NCBI GenBank assembly: GCA_022866185.1
Contig: JALHUG010000048.1
Location: forward strand, 1-13,692
Direction of reading: 5' to 3'
Source of the DNA: Dehalococcoidia bacterium
GTDB lineage: Bacteria; Chloroflexota; Dehalococcoidia; SM23-28-2
DNA length: 13,692 nt
Of this stretch, positions 1 through 6,162 are shown in pieces. The notes under the pieces were generated by a model that was not told the DNA's origin, searched no databases, and was given only the letters and a program-made list of their open reading frames with translations. Both the position numbers and the translations under genes were made by a program. The stretch's first letter is position 1. Each line of letters starts with the position of its first letter.

Positions 1-645
1 AATAGGCGTCGTGCCAAGCCACGGAAACCACCACTCCCCCGTGCTAGGCCGCCAGACGCCGATGTCTGCTACGGTAGGGCTCCTCCAGTAGCCAGGCACG
101 GGCACGTCTCCCGGTAACCCGTACTGAATAGGCGTCGTGCCAAGCCACGGAAACCACCACTCCCCCGTGCTAGGCCGCCAGACGCCGATGTCCGTGACCC
201 CGTCGCCGTTGAAGTCACTGCCCATCGCGGGAGCAGACGGCGCGCGGCTCACCACTGCGCGGTCAAGGAGACCATTGAGCGGCACATCCCCGGATTGGCC
301 GAGCTGCGTAGTCGCACCACCATAGATGTACCGCACGCCCGTGCTTGGCCGCCACACTGCAACTTGGGTGATGCCGTCGCCGTTGTAGTCGCCCGGCACA
401 GGCACATCCCCGGATTGGCCGAGCTGCGTAGTCGCACCACCACCACCACCATAGATGTACCAAACGCCCGTGCTTGGCCGCCACACTGCAATTTGGGTGA
501 TGCCGTCGCCGTTGTAGTCGCCCGGCACAGGCACATCCCCGGATTGGCCGAGCTGAATAGGCGTGCCCCCGAGCACCGGTATGTACCACTCCCCCGTGCT
601 TGGCCGCCAGACTGCGATATCCGTGATCCCGTCGCCGTTGTAGTC
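1..645 (-). repeat. Tandem FG-GAP-type repeats, near-identical at DNA level
   Basis: Five repeat units are visible, each with WRPSTG and most with GDYNGDG. Bases 1-66 and 127-192 are identical (126-bp period, 42 codons). Two units between about 280 and 545 are also almost identical but differ in a run of ACC/GGT triplets: five glycines in one, two in the other. The unit nearest the left edge has lost the DxNGDG calcium loop (it reads GYWRSPTVAD). The identity points to recent duplication or gene conversion. Confidence 0.9.
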
Positions 646-1155
646 GCCGGCCACTGCGGGATTAGGAGCAGGCGTGGGTGTGGGTGTGGTTTGAGGATAG
701 ATGAACCTGATTCGAGAGTCGGGGTTAAAGGTGAAGACCCCCTGCGGCGAGTCAGCTGGTGGGCAAGGCGTGGCCCAGCAGCTCGAGGTAACGAACGTCC
801 CGTCTGGATTGACGCTCTCGACGAACGCAACGTGTCCCCAGGTCGGGTCGGTGTAACGGTACTGGCCGCCTGGGCCGTAGAACGTGCCAGGGGGAAAGAC
901 CGCGACACTCCGGGGTGCCGCCGAGGAGCCGACAGGAAGGCCGTCTGCCTGTGCGTTCTCGGCCCAGTAGCGCGCATAGCCAAGATTGCAGGGCAGGTCC
1001 GGGGTGCCGTTCACTACGTGCCACCGTTCCCAGGCCCATTCCGTGCAGCCGGAGTAACCCGAGCATGCATTGGCGACGGGTGGTGAAGGAAGGGAACCGG
1101 CCAGGCCTAGTCCCACAACCAACAGCGTGAGCGTCAGAGAGGCAAGCCAGCGCAT
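1..1155 (-). CDS. Secreted CHAP-domain protein with C-terminal FG-GAP/VCBS repeats (C-terminus beyond window)
   Basis: Likely a secreted or surface peptidase/amidase; 385 residues are visible and the frame stays open at the left edge. A signal peptide fills residues 1-30 (hydrophobic core around LTLTLLVVGLGLAG, ending VANA). Residues 31-152 look like a CHAP domain: CTEWAWERW with candidate catalytic Cys37, and TWGHVAFVESV with candidate His108. A Thr/Pro linker (TPTPTPAP) leads to repeats from residue 170 built on DYNGDGITDIAVWRPSTGEWY, the calcium-loop pattern of FG-GAP/VCBS propeller proteins. CHAP domains usually cleave peptidoglycan amide bonds, and the repeats probably bind surface or cell-wall ligands. 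The ATG at 1153-1155 has a GGGAGG Shine-Dalgarno about 8 bases upstream. The family is clear; the exact substrate is not known. Confidence 0.88.
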   Translation of the reverse strand, partial: MRWLASLTLTLLVVGLGLAGSLPSPPVANACSGYSGCTEWAWERWHVVNGTPDLPCNLGYARYWAENAQADGLPVGSSAAPRSVAVFPPGTFYGPGGQYRYTDPTWGHVAFVESVNPDGTFVTSSCWATPCPPADSPQGVFTFNPDSRIRFIYPQTTPTPTPAPNPAVAGDYNGDGITDIAVWRPSTGEWYIPVLGGTPIQLGQSGDVPVPGDYNGDGITQIAVWRPSTGVWYIYGGGGGATTQLGQSGDVPVPGDYNGDGITQVAVWRPSTGVRYIYGGATTQLGQSGDVPLNGLLDRAVVSRAPSAPAMGSDFNGDGVTDIGVWRPSTGEWWFPWLGTTPIQYGLPGDVPVPGYWRSPTVADIGVWRPSTGEWWFPWLGTTPI

Positions 1156-1259
1156 CGCCCAACCTCCCTGTTGGCGGGAGTCAAAGCGGGGATAATCAGC
1201 AACGACAGCATGGCGGCCAGAGGAACCGCGAAGAGCAGCCTAAAGGCGAATCGCTTCAT
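1134..1259 (-). CDS. Possible 41-aa hydrophobic peptide upstream of and overlapping the CHAP gene
   Basis: This ORF starts with ATG at 1257-1259 (MKRFAFRLLFAVPLAAM) and is basic then hydrophobic, like a signal peptide or single membrane span, ending at 1134 after LTPANREVGRCAGLPL. It overlaps the CHAP start by 22 bases in another frame. A GGGGAAAGG sequence lies about 9 bases upstream of the ATG. It may be a small membrane peptide, a translational-coupling leader, or a decayed alternative N-terminus of the secreted protein. I do not recognise a family. Confidence is low because of its size. Confidence 0.35.
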   Translation of the reverse strand: MKRFAFRLLFAVPLAAMLSLLIIPALTPANREVGRCAGLPL

Positions 1260-1292
1260 GACGCGTCGCCTTTCCCCAGGCCAGGCGCTGGC

Positions 1293-1321
1293 ATCATCGC
1301 AGAAAGTCTCGAAGGTGTCAA
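1293..1321 (-). promoter_or_regulatory. Candidate sigma-70-type promoter for the CHAP gene
   Basis: On the minus strand a perfect TTGACA (1316-1321) is followed after 17 bases by GATGAT (1293-1298), a 4/6 match to the -10 consensus. Transcription would start near 1286, just upstream of the small ORF at 1259 and the CHAP gene. Confidence 0.45.
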
Positions 1322-1360
1322 GGGCGCGCAGGGATGAACGCCGAGCCTGCGGTTCCGTGT

Positions 1361-1425
1361 GTCTTTCTGAGCGAAGCGAAGAATCCCAGGGCAGGCGATA
1401 GACTCTTCGCTTCGTTCAGGGTGAC
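1361..1425. repeat. Long imperfect inverted repeat, dispersed-repeat type
   Basis: The arms CTGAGCGAAGCGAAGA (1367-1382) and TCTTCGCTTCGTTCAG (1404-1419) match at 15 of 16 positions. The outer flanks extend the stem to 1361-1425 with two GU pairs and one mismatch. The GAGCGAAGCGAAGAATC-type hairpin is a dispersed non-coding repeat I recognise from Dehalococcoidia-like and other environmental genomes. It lies in the gap between the divergent CHAP and SDR genes. Confidence 0.7.
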
Positions 1426-1451
1426 CCAGTCAGGCGGGGAATGAGGAGGGT

Positions 1452-1496
1452 CTACCGGCGCTGCTGGGCTAGCTGGTGCTTCTTGCCCTCGGTCTT
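1452..1496 (-). pseudogene. Remnant of a guaB3 3' end (distal copy)
   Basis: Read on the minus strand these 45 bases encode KTEGKKHQLAQQRR and a stop. The remnant at 2390-2434 encodes KTEGKSVQLSQRRR and a stop, and the intact gene at the right edge has KTEGK at the matching place. The two remnants have the same length, and many of their differences are synonymous third-position changes (ACC/ACG, GGC/GGG, CAG/CAA, CTA/CTC, CGC/CGA). That suggests descent from homologous coding sequence rather than chance. No further GuaB sequence is found upstream of KTEGK, so only the tail is left. Confidence 0.55.
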
Positions 1497-1502
1497 GGCC
1501 GG
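1481..1502. other. att-like site (19 of 22 match to attL)
   Basis: Bases 1481-1502 match 2419-2440 at 19 of 22 positions, covering the 16-bp core and the GGCCG on the element side. It could be the left attachment site of an older related element, now mostly lost, or a diverged secondary attachment site. Confidence 0.4.
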
Positions 1503-1513
1503 CAACTCTCTGG

Positions 1514-1519
1514 TATAAT
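1514..1519 (+). promoter_or_regulatory. Extended -10 promoter, SDR gene apparently leaderless
   Basis: TGGTATAAT carries a perfect TATAAT with an upstream TG (extended -10). The ATG is only 8 bases downstream, so the transcript would begin at or within a couple of bases of the start codon. No Shine-Dalgarno is visible and no good -35 lies at normal spacing. Confidence 0.65.
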
Positions 1520-1527
1520 CTCCGCAA

Positions 1528-2268
1528 ATGGATATCAGAGATAAGGTTGTTGTCATCACCGGGGCCAGCTCGGGCATAGGACTGGCGACGGCAAGACTGC
1601 TCGCCAGGCATGGGGCAAAGGTCGCCCTTGCCGCCCGCTCAAGGGATAGGCTGAATCAACTTGCCGCAGAGCTGCCGAGCTCTTTCTCTATTCCAACTGA
1701 CATGACATCACAAGAAGACATCAGGAATATGGTTGGGGAAGTGCTGAAGCATTTCGGCAGGGTAGATATCCTCATCAATAACGCCGGCAGAGGGTACGAC
1801 GCGCCGCTAGAGCAAATCGATCTTGACAAGTACCGTCAGCTCTTTGAGCTGGACGTAGTGGGACCGTTGATCGCCATGCAGTTGGTGATACCAACTATGA
1901 GAAAGCAGGGCGGCGGCATGATTGTGAATATTAGCTCTGGGACGTCACTCATGTATCTGCCCAACATGAGCGCCTACTCGTCTGTAAAGCGAGCACTGAA
2001 TTCAATTACGCTGACTGCCAGAGAAGAATTGGCGAAAGACAATATCATCGTCAGCGTCGTGTATCCCTACATGACTCTCACCGACCTTGACAAGAACATG
2101 TTTGGAGTTGAGGGTGGCGACTTTGAACCCGAACCGTTTGAGGGAGAGGCCGACGCCAACCTTCCTCCTCCTGACCCACCCGAATACGTTGCGACAAGAA
2201 TACTGGAGGTAATCGAGACGGAAGAGGCAGAACAATACGCCCACGATTGGATGAGACGCCTTGGCTGA
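1528..2268 (+). CDS. Short-chain dehydrogenase/reductase (classical SDR)
   Basis: A 246-aa NAD(P)-dependent oxidoreductase of normal classical SDR length, probably cytosolic. The Rossmann cofactor motif TGASSGIG is at residues 11-18, NNAG at 84-87, the candidate catalytic Ser137 in NISSGTS, and Tyr150/Lys154 in YSSVK, so the active site is complete. The substrate cannot be told. Residues 195-220 are acidic and proline-rich (EPEPFEGEAD, LPPPDPPE), where the substrate loop of SDRs varies. Codon and base use look less GC-rich than the neighbours. The gene sits alone between two guaB3-tail remnants, which suggests it arrived as cargo of an integrated element. The start is set by the promoter directly upstream and by the Rossmann fold beginning at residue 6. 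Confidence 0.96.
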   Translation: MDIRDKVVVITGASSGIGLATARLLARHGAKVALAARSRDRLNQLAAELPSSFSIPTDMTSQEDIRNMVGEVLKHFGRVDILINNAGRGYDAPLEQIDLDKYRQLFELDVVGPLIAMQLVIPTMRKQGGGMIVNISSGTSLMYLPNMSAYSSVKRALNSITLTAREELAKDNIIVSVVYPYMTLTDLDKNMFGVEGGDFEPEPFEGEADANLPPPDPPEYVATRILEVIETEEAEQYAHDWMRRLG

Positions 2269-2388
2269 CGATTGACTCCAGCCACAGCTTGAAGCCACTT
2301 CCTTAGTCACCGGCCGGCCCCGCTTCTAAGCGAGAGCTTGGTGGTGTTCCATTCTCTTCGGCGTCGTTCGGGGGGCCTACTCGTCAGG

Positions 2389-2406
2389 CTCAGCGTCGAC
2401 GCTGAG
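2389..2406. repeat. 18-bp perfect palindrome over the remnant stop codon
   Basis: CTCAGCGTCGACGCTGAG is its own reverse complement and covers the last codons and stop of the guaB3 remnant at 2390-2434. It could be part of a transcription terminator for guaB3 or a protein-binding site. No T-tract follows on either strand. Confidence 0.6.
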
Positions 2407-2434
2407 AGAGTTGCACACTCTTCCCCTCCGTCTT
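2390..2434 (-). pseudogene. Displaced guaB3 3' tail next to attL
   Basis: Minus-strand translation gives KTEGKSVQLSQRRR and a TGA stop. Joining it to the chromosomal side of attR through the shared 16-bp core gives an uninterrupted end for the right-edge GuaB3: VAPSIKTEGKSVQLSQRRR. This is therefore the tail the gene had just before the present element inserted. It is now separated from its gene by almost 11 kb. Confidence 0.75.
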
Positions 2435-2435
2435 G
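2420..2435. other. attL of the integrated element
   Basis: CTTCCCCTCCGTCTTG is repeated exactly at 13388-13403, and the recombinase gene ends at that right copy. A further upstream match (GTTGCA, four bases, then the core) is shared by both copies. The reconstructed attB has short inverted arms (CCTCC...GGAGG), as expected for serine-recombinase sites. The exact crossover dinucleotide cannot be assigned. Confidence 0.82.
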
Positions 2436-2724
2436 GCCGAGGGAAACCAACCCGCAGGCTAGGTACACGGTGAGCCTGCCGGCGTAGGTCGCTCAGCCTC
2501 AGACCACGCGGCCCCAGGCTCAGCGTTGGCCTGGGGTCGTTCTCTATCTGCCTTCCTTCAGAGCCGCTCCTGGGCAAGGGGTCGGTACGCCCCCACGCCG
2601 GCAGTCAAGACAAGGATGACGACGACGGACGGTGAACCTGGGAGGCGTCGCTACCTGCGCGCGGGTCGCCGGTGGTGGCAACCTGCGGCCCGCCCACGAG
2701 GGCGAACCTGCGCGCTGGGGTCGG
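2436..2724. other. Element left end, non-coding; hairpin at 2510-2538
   Basis: No convincing gene between attL and the stop of the zinc-protein gene. The arms GGCCCCAGGC (2510-2519) and GCCTGGGGTC (2529-2538) pair at 9 of 10 positions and are followed on the plus strand by GTTCTCT. In the excised circle this hairpin would lie just downstream of the recombinase gene, so it may end that transcript. In the integrated state it is about 11 kb away from it. Confidence 0.4.
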
Positions 2725-3246
2725 CTATCTGGCTACCCCCTCAGAGCGCCTCTGCGCCTTTACCTTTGCGCGCTGAGCCTTGCCTCGGCAGCTTCCGCCG
2801 CACCACTTCCTCTTCGGGCTAGTCCCTTCAGGTAACGAGCGACCACACCAGCGGCACGTCCTGGGGAGGGCCTGGGGAGGTGGCTCAAGCCGGCAGCGCC
2901 GGTGGTAGTAGCACGACCTGGGGCACGGCTCGCCACAGATCCGGCAGCGTCCCTTCTTTCCCGTTGGGCGCTTGGGGGCCGCCTTTCCCGCCCTGAGATC
3001 GCGGACGGCCAGGTGCACGTGATCGGCCTGGCCCGCCGTCACGGGGTAGCAGGTCTCACACTGCGGCGGGCAGGTAAACTTACCCCCCTGACCCCGTTCT
3101 CGGTTGATCCGATTCAGCTTCTGGTTTCGGTCGTGCGTCGCCCTCAGGAGGGCCTTCTCCGCGGCTTGCTGCGCCTCACTTTTGGCGCGCAAGAATTCTT
3201 GACGCCCTTGTCCATAATTTCCTGTGTATCGAAGTCCTGAACCCAT
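2725..3246 (-). CDS. Small basic protein with three Cys clusters, probable zinc-binding
   Basis: A 173-aa, strongly basic protein of no family I can name. Residues 12-50 are helical and charged. Three Cys clusters follow: CPPQCETC (59-66), CRICGEPCPRSC with C118 (101-118), and CRWCG...WCGGSC (131-153) with a Lys/Arg-rich end (RGKAQRAKVKAQRR). The last cluster has the shape of short zinc fingers seen in phage DNA-binding proteins. A nucleic-acid-binding role is inferred. It is the last gene of the minus chain. I chose ATG 3244-3246 because GAGG lies 6 bases upstream; ATG 3247-3249 and a TTG at 3256-3258 overlapping the preceding stop are alternatives. Confidence 0.75.
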   Translation of the reverse strand: MGSGLRYTGNYGQGRQEFLRAKSEAQQAAEKALLRATHDRNQKLNRINRERGQGGKFTCPPQCETCYPVTAGQADHVHLAVRDLRAGKAAPKRPTGKKGRCRICGEPCPRSCYYHRRCRLEPPPQALPRTCRWCGRSLPEGTSPKRKWCGGSCRGKAQRAKVKAQRRSEGVAR

Positions 3247-3254
3247 CATCGGCC

Positions 3255-3569
3255 TCAAAAGGGTAGGTCGTCTGCCTTGGGAAGGGCGCGCAGCAGGCGC
3301 TCGGCCTCCTCAACGGCGGCAGACGCGTCTTTCCCGTAGGGCATCGTGGGGCAATAGAATTCCCAGTCGTCTCTTTCGTCGCTCCATCGGGCGTCAACGG
3401 CCCCGCGTAGGAAGAGGTCAAGCAGGCCCTGCCAGACGCGCGTGGTGTTTGCCCAGCTGAGAAGCTTGTAGACCCGCGCTACAGTGGCGGGATCATCGTC
3501 CGTGACCCCTGACCTCAGGATGACACGGTCCATTTCAGCGGCGGTCAGCACACTCTTTCCCATGTCCAC
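3255..3569 (-). CDS. 104-aa phage-type protein of unknown function with SSB-like C-terminal tip
   Basis: I do not recognise the family. The protein is mostly helical and acidic, with a Trp-rich middle (RWSDERDDWEFY, residues 61-72) and an end reading ALPKADDLPF. That acidic tip ending in Pro-Phe resembles the DDDIPF tip by which single-stranded-DNA-binding protein recruits repair and replication enzymes, but there is no OB-fold pattern. I chose GTG at 3567-3569 because a strong AGGAGG lies 7 bases upstream; the ATG at 3561-3563 is 13 bases from it. Iteron cluster A lies directly upstream. The stop is 8 bases before the next gene. Confidence 0.75.
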   Translation of the reverse strand: MDMGKSVLTAAEMDRVILRSGVTDDDPATVARVYKLLSWANTTRVWQGLLDLFLRGAVDARWSDERDDWEFYCPTMPYGKDASAAVEEAERLLRALPKADDLPF

Positions 3570-3586
3570 CGTATTTCCTCCTCTAC

Positions 3587-3627
3587 GAACGTTACCGGTC
3601 AAAAGCGGTAACGTTACCGGTAACGTT
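3587..3627. repeat. Iteron cluster A (three AACGTT-centred copies)
   Basis: AACGTT occurs at 3588, 3610 and 3622, each inside a larger GGTAACGTT or AACGTTACC context; GGTAACGTTACC at 3607-3618 is a perfect palindrome. The cluster fills the gap between the 79-aa and 104-aa genes and could serve as operators or replication iterons. Confidence 0.8.
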
Positions 3628-3631
3628 CACG

Positions 3632-3871
3632 CTACCAGCCGCACCGCTGCCGCCGCGCCCTAGGCGCAAGCAGCGCTTCCAGGCCCTGGCGCAGCTCGGT
3701 CTTCTCCATATGGCCGCGCAGGTGGGCTACCAGCAGGCCCAGCAGAGCGCGGGTCAGGTCATCGCCCTCCGGCGCGTCGTCATCGCCCTCCGGCGCGTAG
3801 GTGAGCGCCCCGCCCTTGCCCATTTGTACGGTGGCCTGCTCGTGGCAGGTCAGCTCCTGCCAGGTGCGCAT
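3632..3871 (-). CDS. 79-aa protein of unknown function, between the iteron clusters
   Basis: Not recognised. Starts with ATG at 3869-3871 behind a strong AAGGAGG, 7 bases away, so it is very likely translated. Residues 26-37 hold a short tandem duplication (APEGDD, DAPEGDD), followed by a Leu-rich helix (LTRALLGLLVAHLRGHMEKTELRQGLEALL, roughly 39-68) and a basic end (RARRQR). It is flanked on both sides by the iterons, which suggests it could be an iteron-binding or copy-control protein. That is inference from position only. Confidence 0.7.
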   Translation of the reverse strand: MRTWQELTCHEQATVQMGKGGALTYAPEGDDDAPEGDDLTRALLGLLVAHLRGHMEKTELRQGLEALLAPRARRQRCGW

Positions 3872-3892
3872 TGCCTTCCTCCTTCTCGGGCG

Positions 3893-4032
3893 AACGTTAA
3901 CGTTACCTTATAGGGGTCGGGCCGGTAGTAACGTTCGTCTACCGGTAACGTTCGCGGTAACGTTCGGCCTCTTTTTATATCTATTCTGAGTGTTAACAAC
4001 ATAGATCCCCTTTAGGGGTAGGCGGTAACGTT
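3893..4032. repeat. Iteron cluster B with AT-rich stretch, candidate replication origin
   Basis: AACGTT occurs at 3893, 3899, 3930, 3947, 3959 and 4027, mostly as GGTAACGTTCG. With cluster A there are nine copies in under 450 bases. Between the last two copies lies a stretch unusually rich in A and T for this GC-rich element (3971-4006, with TTTTTATAT and TGTTAACAACATAGAT), then a CCCCT/AGGGG hairpin at 4007-4018. Iterons, an AT-rich unwinding region and an adjacent primase-helicase gene are the usual layout of a plasmid or satellite origin. The same repeats could also be repressor operators. A TATAAA on the minus strand (3974-3979) may be the -10 of the 79-aa gene. Confidence 0.65.
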
Positions 4033-4038
4033 TGCACC

Positions 4039-6162
4039 TTAGTAGGCAGGCGGCTCGTCATCATCGGGCGCGGCGTCGCCCTCACGCCACTGCTTGTAGA
4101 GCGTTTTCCGTCCCTGCTTGCCCGCCGTGGCAAAGTAGCGGCCCACGCCCTGGCTGAGCTTGGTGGTTACCGTGTCCAGGGGCGCATCAAGCAGCGTGGC
4201 CAGCTCGGTGTTGGTGCGCGCCGTGCCGTCAGCCAGGGCCTCGTGTAGGCGCGTCGTCAAGCTGATCTCGTGGGCAAACGCCGACACGTCGCCGGTCTTC
4301 TTCACCGTTACCGGCCCCCTGTCACCGTCGAAGGTCCAGATGAGGCTGAACGGCGTAGGCTTGCGCCCGTAGTTGACGTATCGGCAAAAGAAGCCAACCT
4401 GCTTTCGGTCGCTATCGTCCTCGTCGGCCTGCAGGTTCCACACCAGCCGCGCCCCGTTCTCCCAGAACACGCTTCCAAACGGCGCTTGGTGCTTGCCCTC
4501 CCGCTTCTCGTGCAAGTTCACCAGCGAGGTGTCACAGGCTGGGCCTAGCGCCTTCAGCACGTCGTAGACGCTAGCGGCGCTGGCGGGCGCGTTGAGGTCG
4601 GGGTCACCGGCGGCGTAGCCACCGCTGTCGATCACGATCAGGGCGGGCTGAAACCGCTTTGTCAGGCGGCGCAGCGCCGGCAGGTGGGCCGGCAGCTTCT
4701 GGTAGCCCAGGGGCTTGACGTGAAGCCGCCCGCCCAGGTCGGCCCAGGTCTTGCCTATTCCCGCCAGGAGCCGCGCTACGCAACGCTTGACGGCAAGCTC
4801 GCCAACGTTCTCGGCATCAACGTAGAGCACGTGCCGGCCCTCATCTGCCTTTGCGCCCGTGAAGTCAAGCCCCAACGCCACGTAGATTGAGATCCTCAGC
4901 GCGTTGTAGCTCTTGAGCGTGTTTTTCTTGCCAAAGGACAGGTTGATGGCTCCCTTTTGAACCAGCGGGTAAAAGGTCCAGCGAACGGGCATCTCCTCGT
5001 CAGCGGGCGGGGCGCTCATGTCAACAAGATGCTCGCTCTGGGCCAGGTCATAGGCCGTCTTGGCGTTGGCCACCAGCACGCAGGCCCTGGTCACGGCGGG
5101 TTTCCACTCCTGCCAGTCGCCTCCGAACCAGTCGCTCAGGTCTTTACTCAGGTCAAGCTTGCCGCTGTGCGAGAGCAGGCCAACGTGGCCCGTGTACGGC
5201 TGCCTGGCTACGCCCTGACGCTCGTGGGCTACCGTCACGGCGGCGTCCAGGATGCGCTGCCCAAACCGGTAGCTCTCCTTGACGTGCATGAAGGTGAACG
5301 TGGTAGCGCTCTCAAGGATGGGGACGGATACCTCGTAGCCCTCCTCTAGCTCAATGACGGCGGGCTCCTCTGCGGGCTCAACCGGTGCAGGCTCGCTCGG
5401 CGCGTATAGCGGGGCCTGACGTGCTAGGGTCTTCAGCTCTTCAGCGCTGCCCTCGCGCTTCTCGAGCCAGTCCGACACGTCCTCGCCGTCCTCTAGGCGG
5501 GGAAGGCGCACGATCCGCACTTCCCTCGCGATACCTTGCAGGGAGCGGGCTATCTGCCCAACGTGCCGCTCACCGGCGGCGTCGTGATCGGGCACCACGA
5601 TGACGCGCCTGTTCCTGAGCGTCTCGGAGTACGCGTCGGCCCACTTCTCGGCCCCGTGCGGGTTGGTGGTGACGACGAAGCCCAGGGCGGCCAGGGTGTC
5701 GGCGTCCTTTTCGCCCTCAACCACCAGCACGCCTCGCGTCGGGTCGGCCGTTAGCAGCGCCGGCAGCCGGTAGAGGGTACGCGTAACGCCCGACCAGTTC
5801 CAGACCCAGCCGCCGTTGCCGTCGGGTCGGCGCACGGTAAACGCCTTGTAGCCGTTGGCCTTCTGCTTTACTACCTGGCCGTAGAGCTTGCCATCGGCGT
5901 CGCGATAGTCGTGGACGGTGGCCAGGCCCAGGGCCACGAGAACGGCGGTGGGCTCGCAGCCAGCGTGGCACTTCAGGAGGACGTTGCCGTCAGCCGCTTG
6001 CTTGACGCTCAGGGAGGGGTTCTCGTCGTCGTGGGCGGGGCACCTGGCCGCGTGCCACCCGTCGGAGGTCGGCTTGGCGTCGGGGAGGCGGGCCAGGGTC
6101 TCGCGAAAGAAGGCGTCTTTTGTTGTCTTGTTGGGGGGCTTGCTCGGCCCGTCTAGGCTCAT
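4039..6162 (-). CDS. Bifunctional primase-helicase (CHC2-type zinc finger, TOPRIM, RecA-like ATPase)
   Basis: A 707-aa replication protein for the element. A primase-type zinc finger is at residues 41-69 (CPAH...KCHAGC: C41, H44, C65, C69). The TOPRIM domain follows, with VEGEKDADTL at 148-157 (E149) and VVPDHDAAG at 189-197 (D192, D194). A RecA-fold hexameric helicase domain spans about 390-610, with a Walker A-like GKKNTLKS at 411-418 and Walker B LIVIDSGG at 508-515. Residues 632-690 look like a winged helix and may bind the iterons downstream. Residues 251-275 are a Pro/Glu linker. The Walker A has Leu in place of the last Gly. ATG 6160-6162 has an AGAGGG about 7 bases upstream, at the foot of a hairpin. 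This is the strongest functional call in the element. Confidence 0.93.
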   Translation of the reverse strand: MSLDGPSKPPNKTTKDAFFRETLARLPDAKPTSDGWHAARCPAHDDENPSLSVKQAADGNVLLKCHAGCEPTAVLVALGLATVHDYRDADGKLYGQVVKQKANGYKAFTVRRPDGNGGWVWNWSGVTRTLYRLPALLTADPTRGVLVVEGEKDADTLAALGFVVTTNPHGAEKWADAYSETLRNRRVIVVPDHDAAGERHVGQIARSLQGIAREVRIVRLPRLEDGEDVSDWLEKREGSAEELKTLARQAPLYAPSEPAPVEPAEEPAVIELEEGYEVSVPILESATTFTFMHVKESYRFGQRILDAAVTVAHERQGVARQPYTGHVGLLSHSGKLDLSKDLSDWFGGDWQEWKPAVTRACVLVANAKTAYDLAQSEHLVDMSAPPADEEMPVRWTFYPLVQKGAINLSFGKKNTLKSYNALRISIYVALGLDFTGAKADEGRHVLYVDAENVGELAVKRCVARLLAGIGKTWADLGGRLHVKPLGYQKLPAHLPALRRLTKRFQPALIVIDSGGYAAGDPDLNAPASAASVYDVLKALGPACDTSLVNLHEKREGKHQAPFGSVFWENGARLVWNLQADEDDSDRKQVGFFCRYVNYGRKPTPFSLIWTFDGDRGPVTVKKTGDVSAFAHEISLTTRLHEALADGTARTNTELATLLDAPLDTVTTKLSQGVGRYFATAGKQGRKTLYKQWREGDAAPDDDEPPAY

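Noticed and set aside
249..983. Long minus-strand ORF of 244 codons in another frame
   Set aside because: Low-complexity translation; the frame encoding the CHAP and FG-GAP protein is clearly the real one. The repeats make other frames open by chance. The plus-strand ORF at 295-1086 is rejected for the same reason.
2377..2577. Minus-strand ORF of 66 codons across attL
   Set aside because: No ribosome-binding site or recognisable motif, and its frame is not that of the guaB3 tail.
3587..4032. CRISPR array
   Set aside because: The repeated unit is only about 9-12 bases with irregular spacing and is partly palindromic, which fits iterons or operators, not CRISPR repeats.
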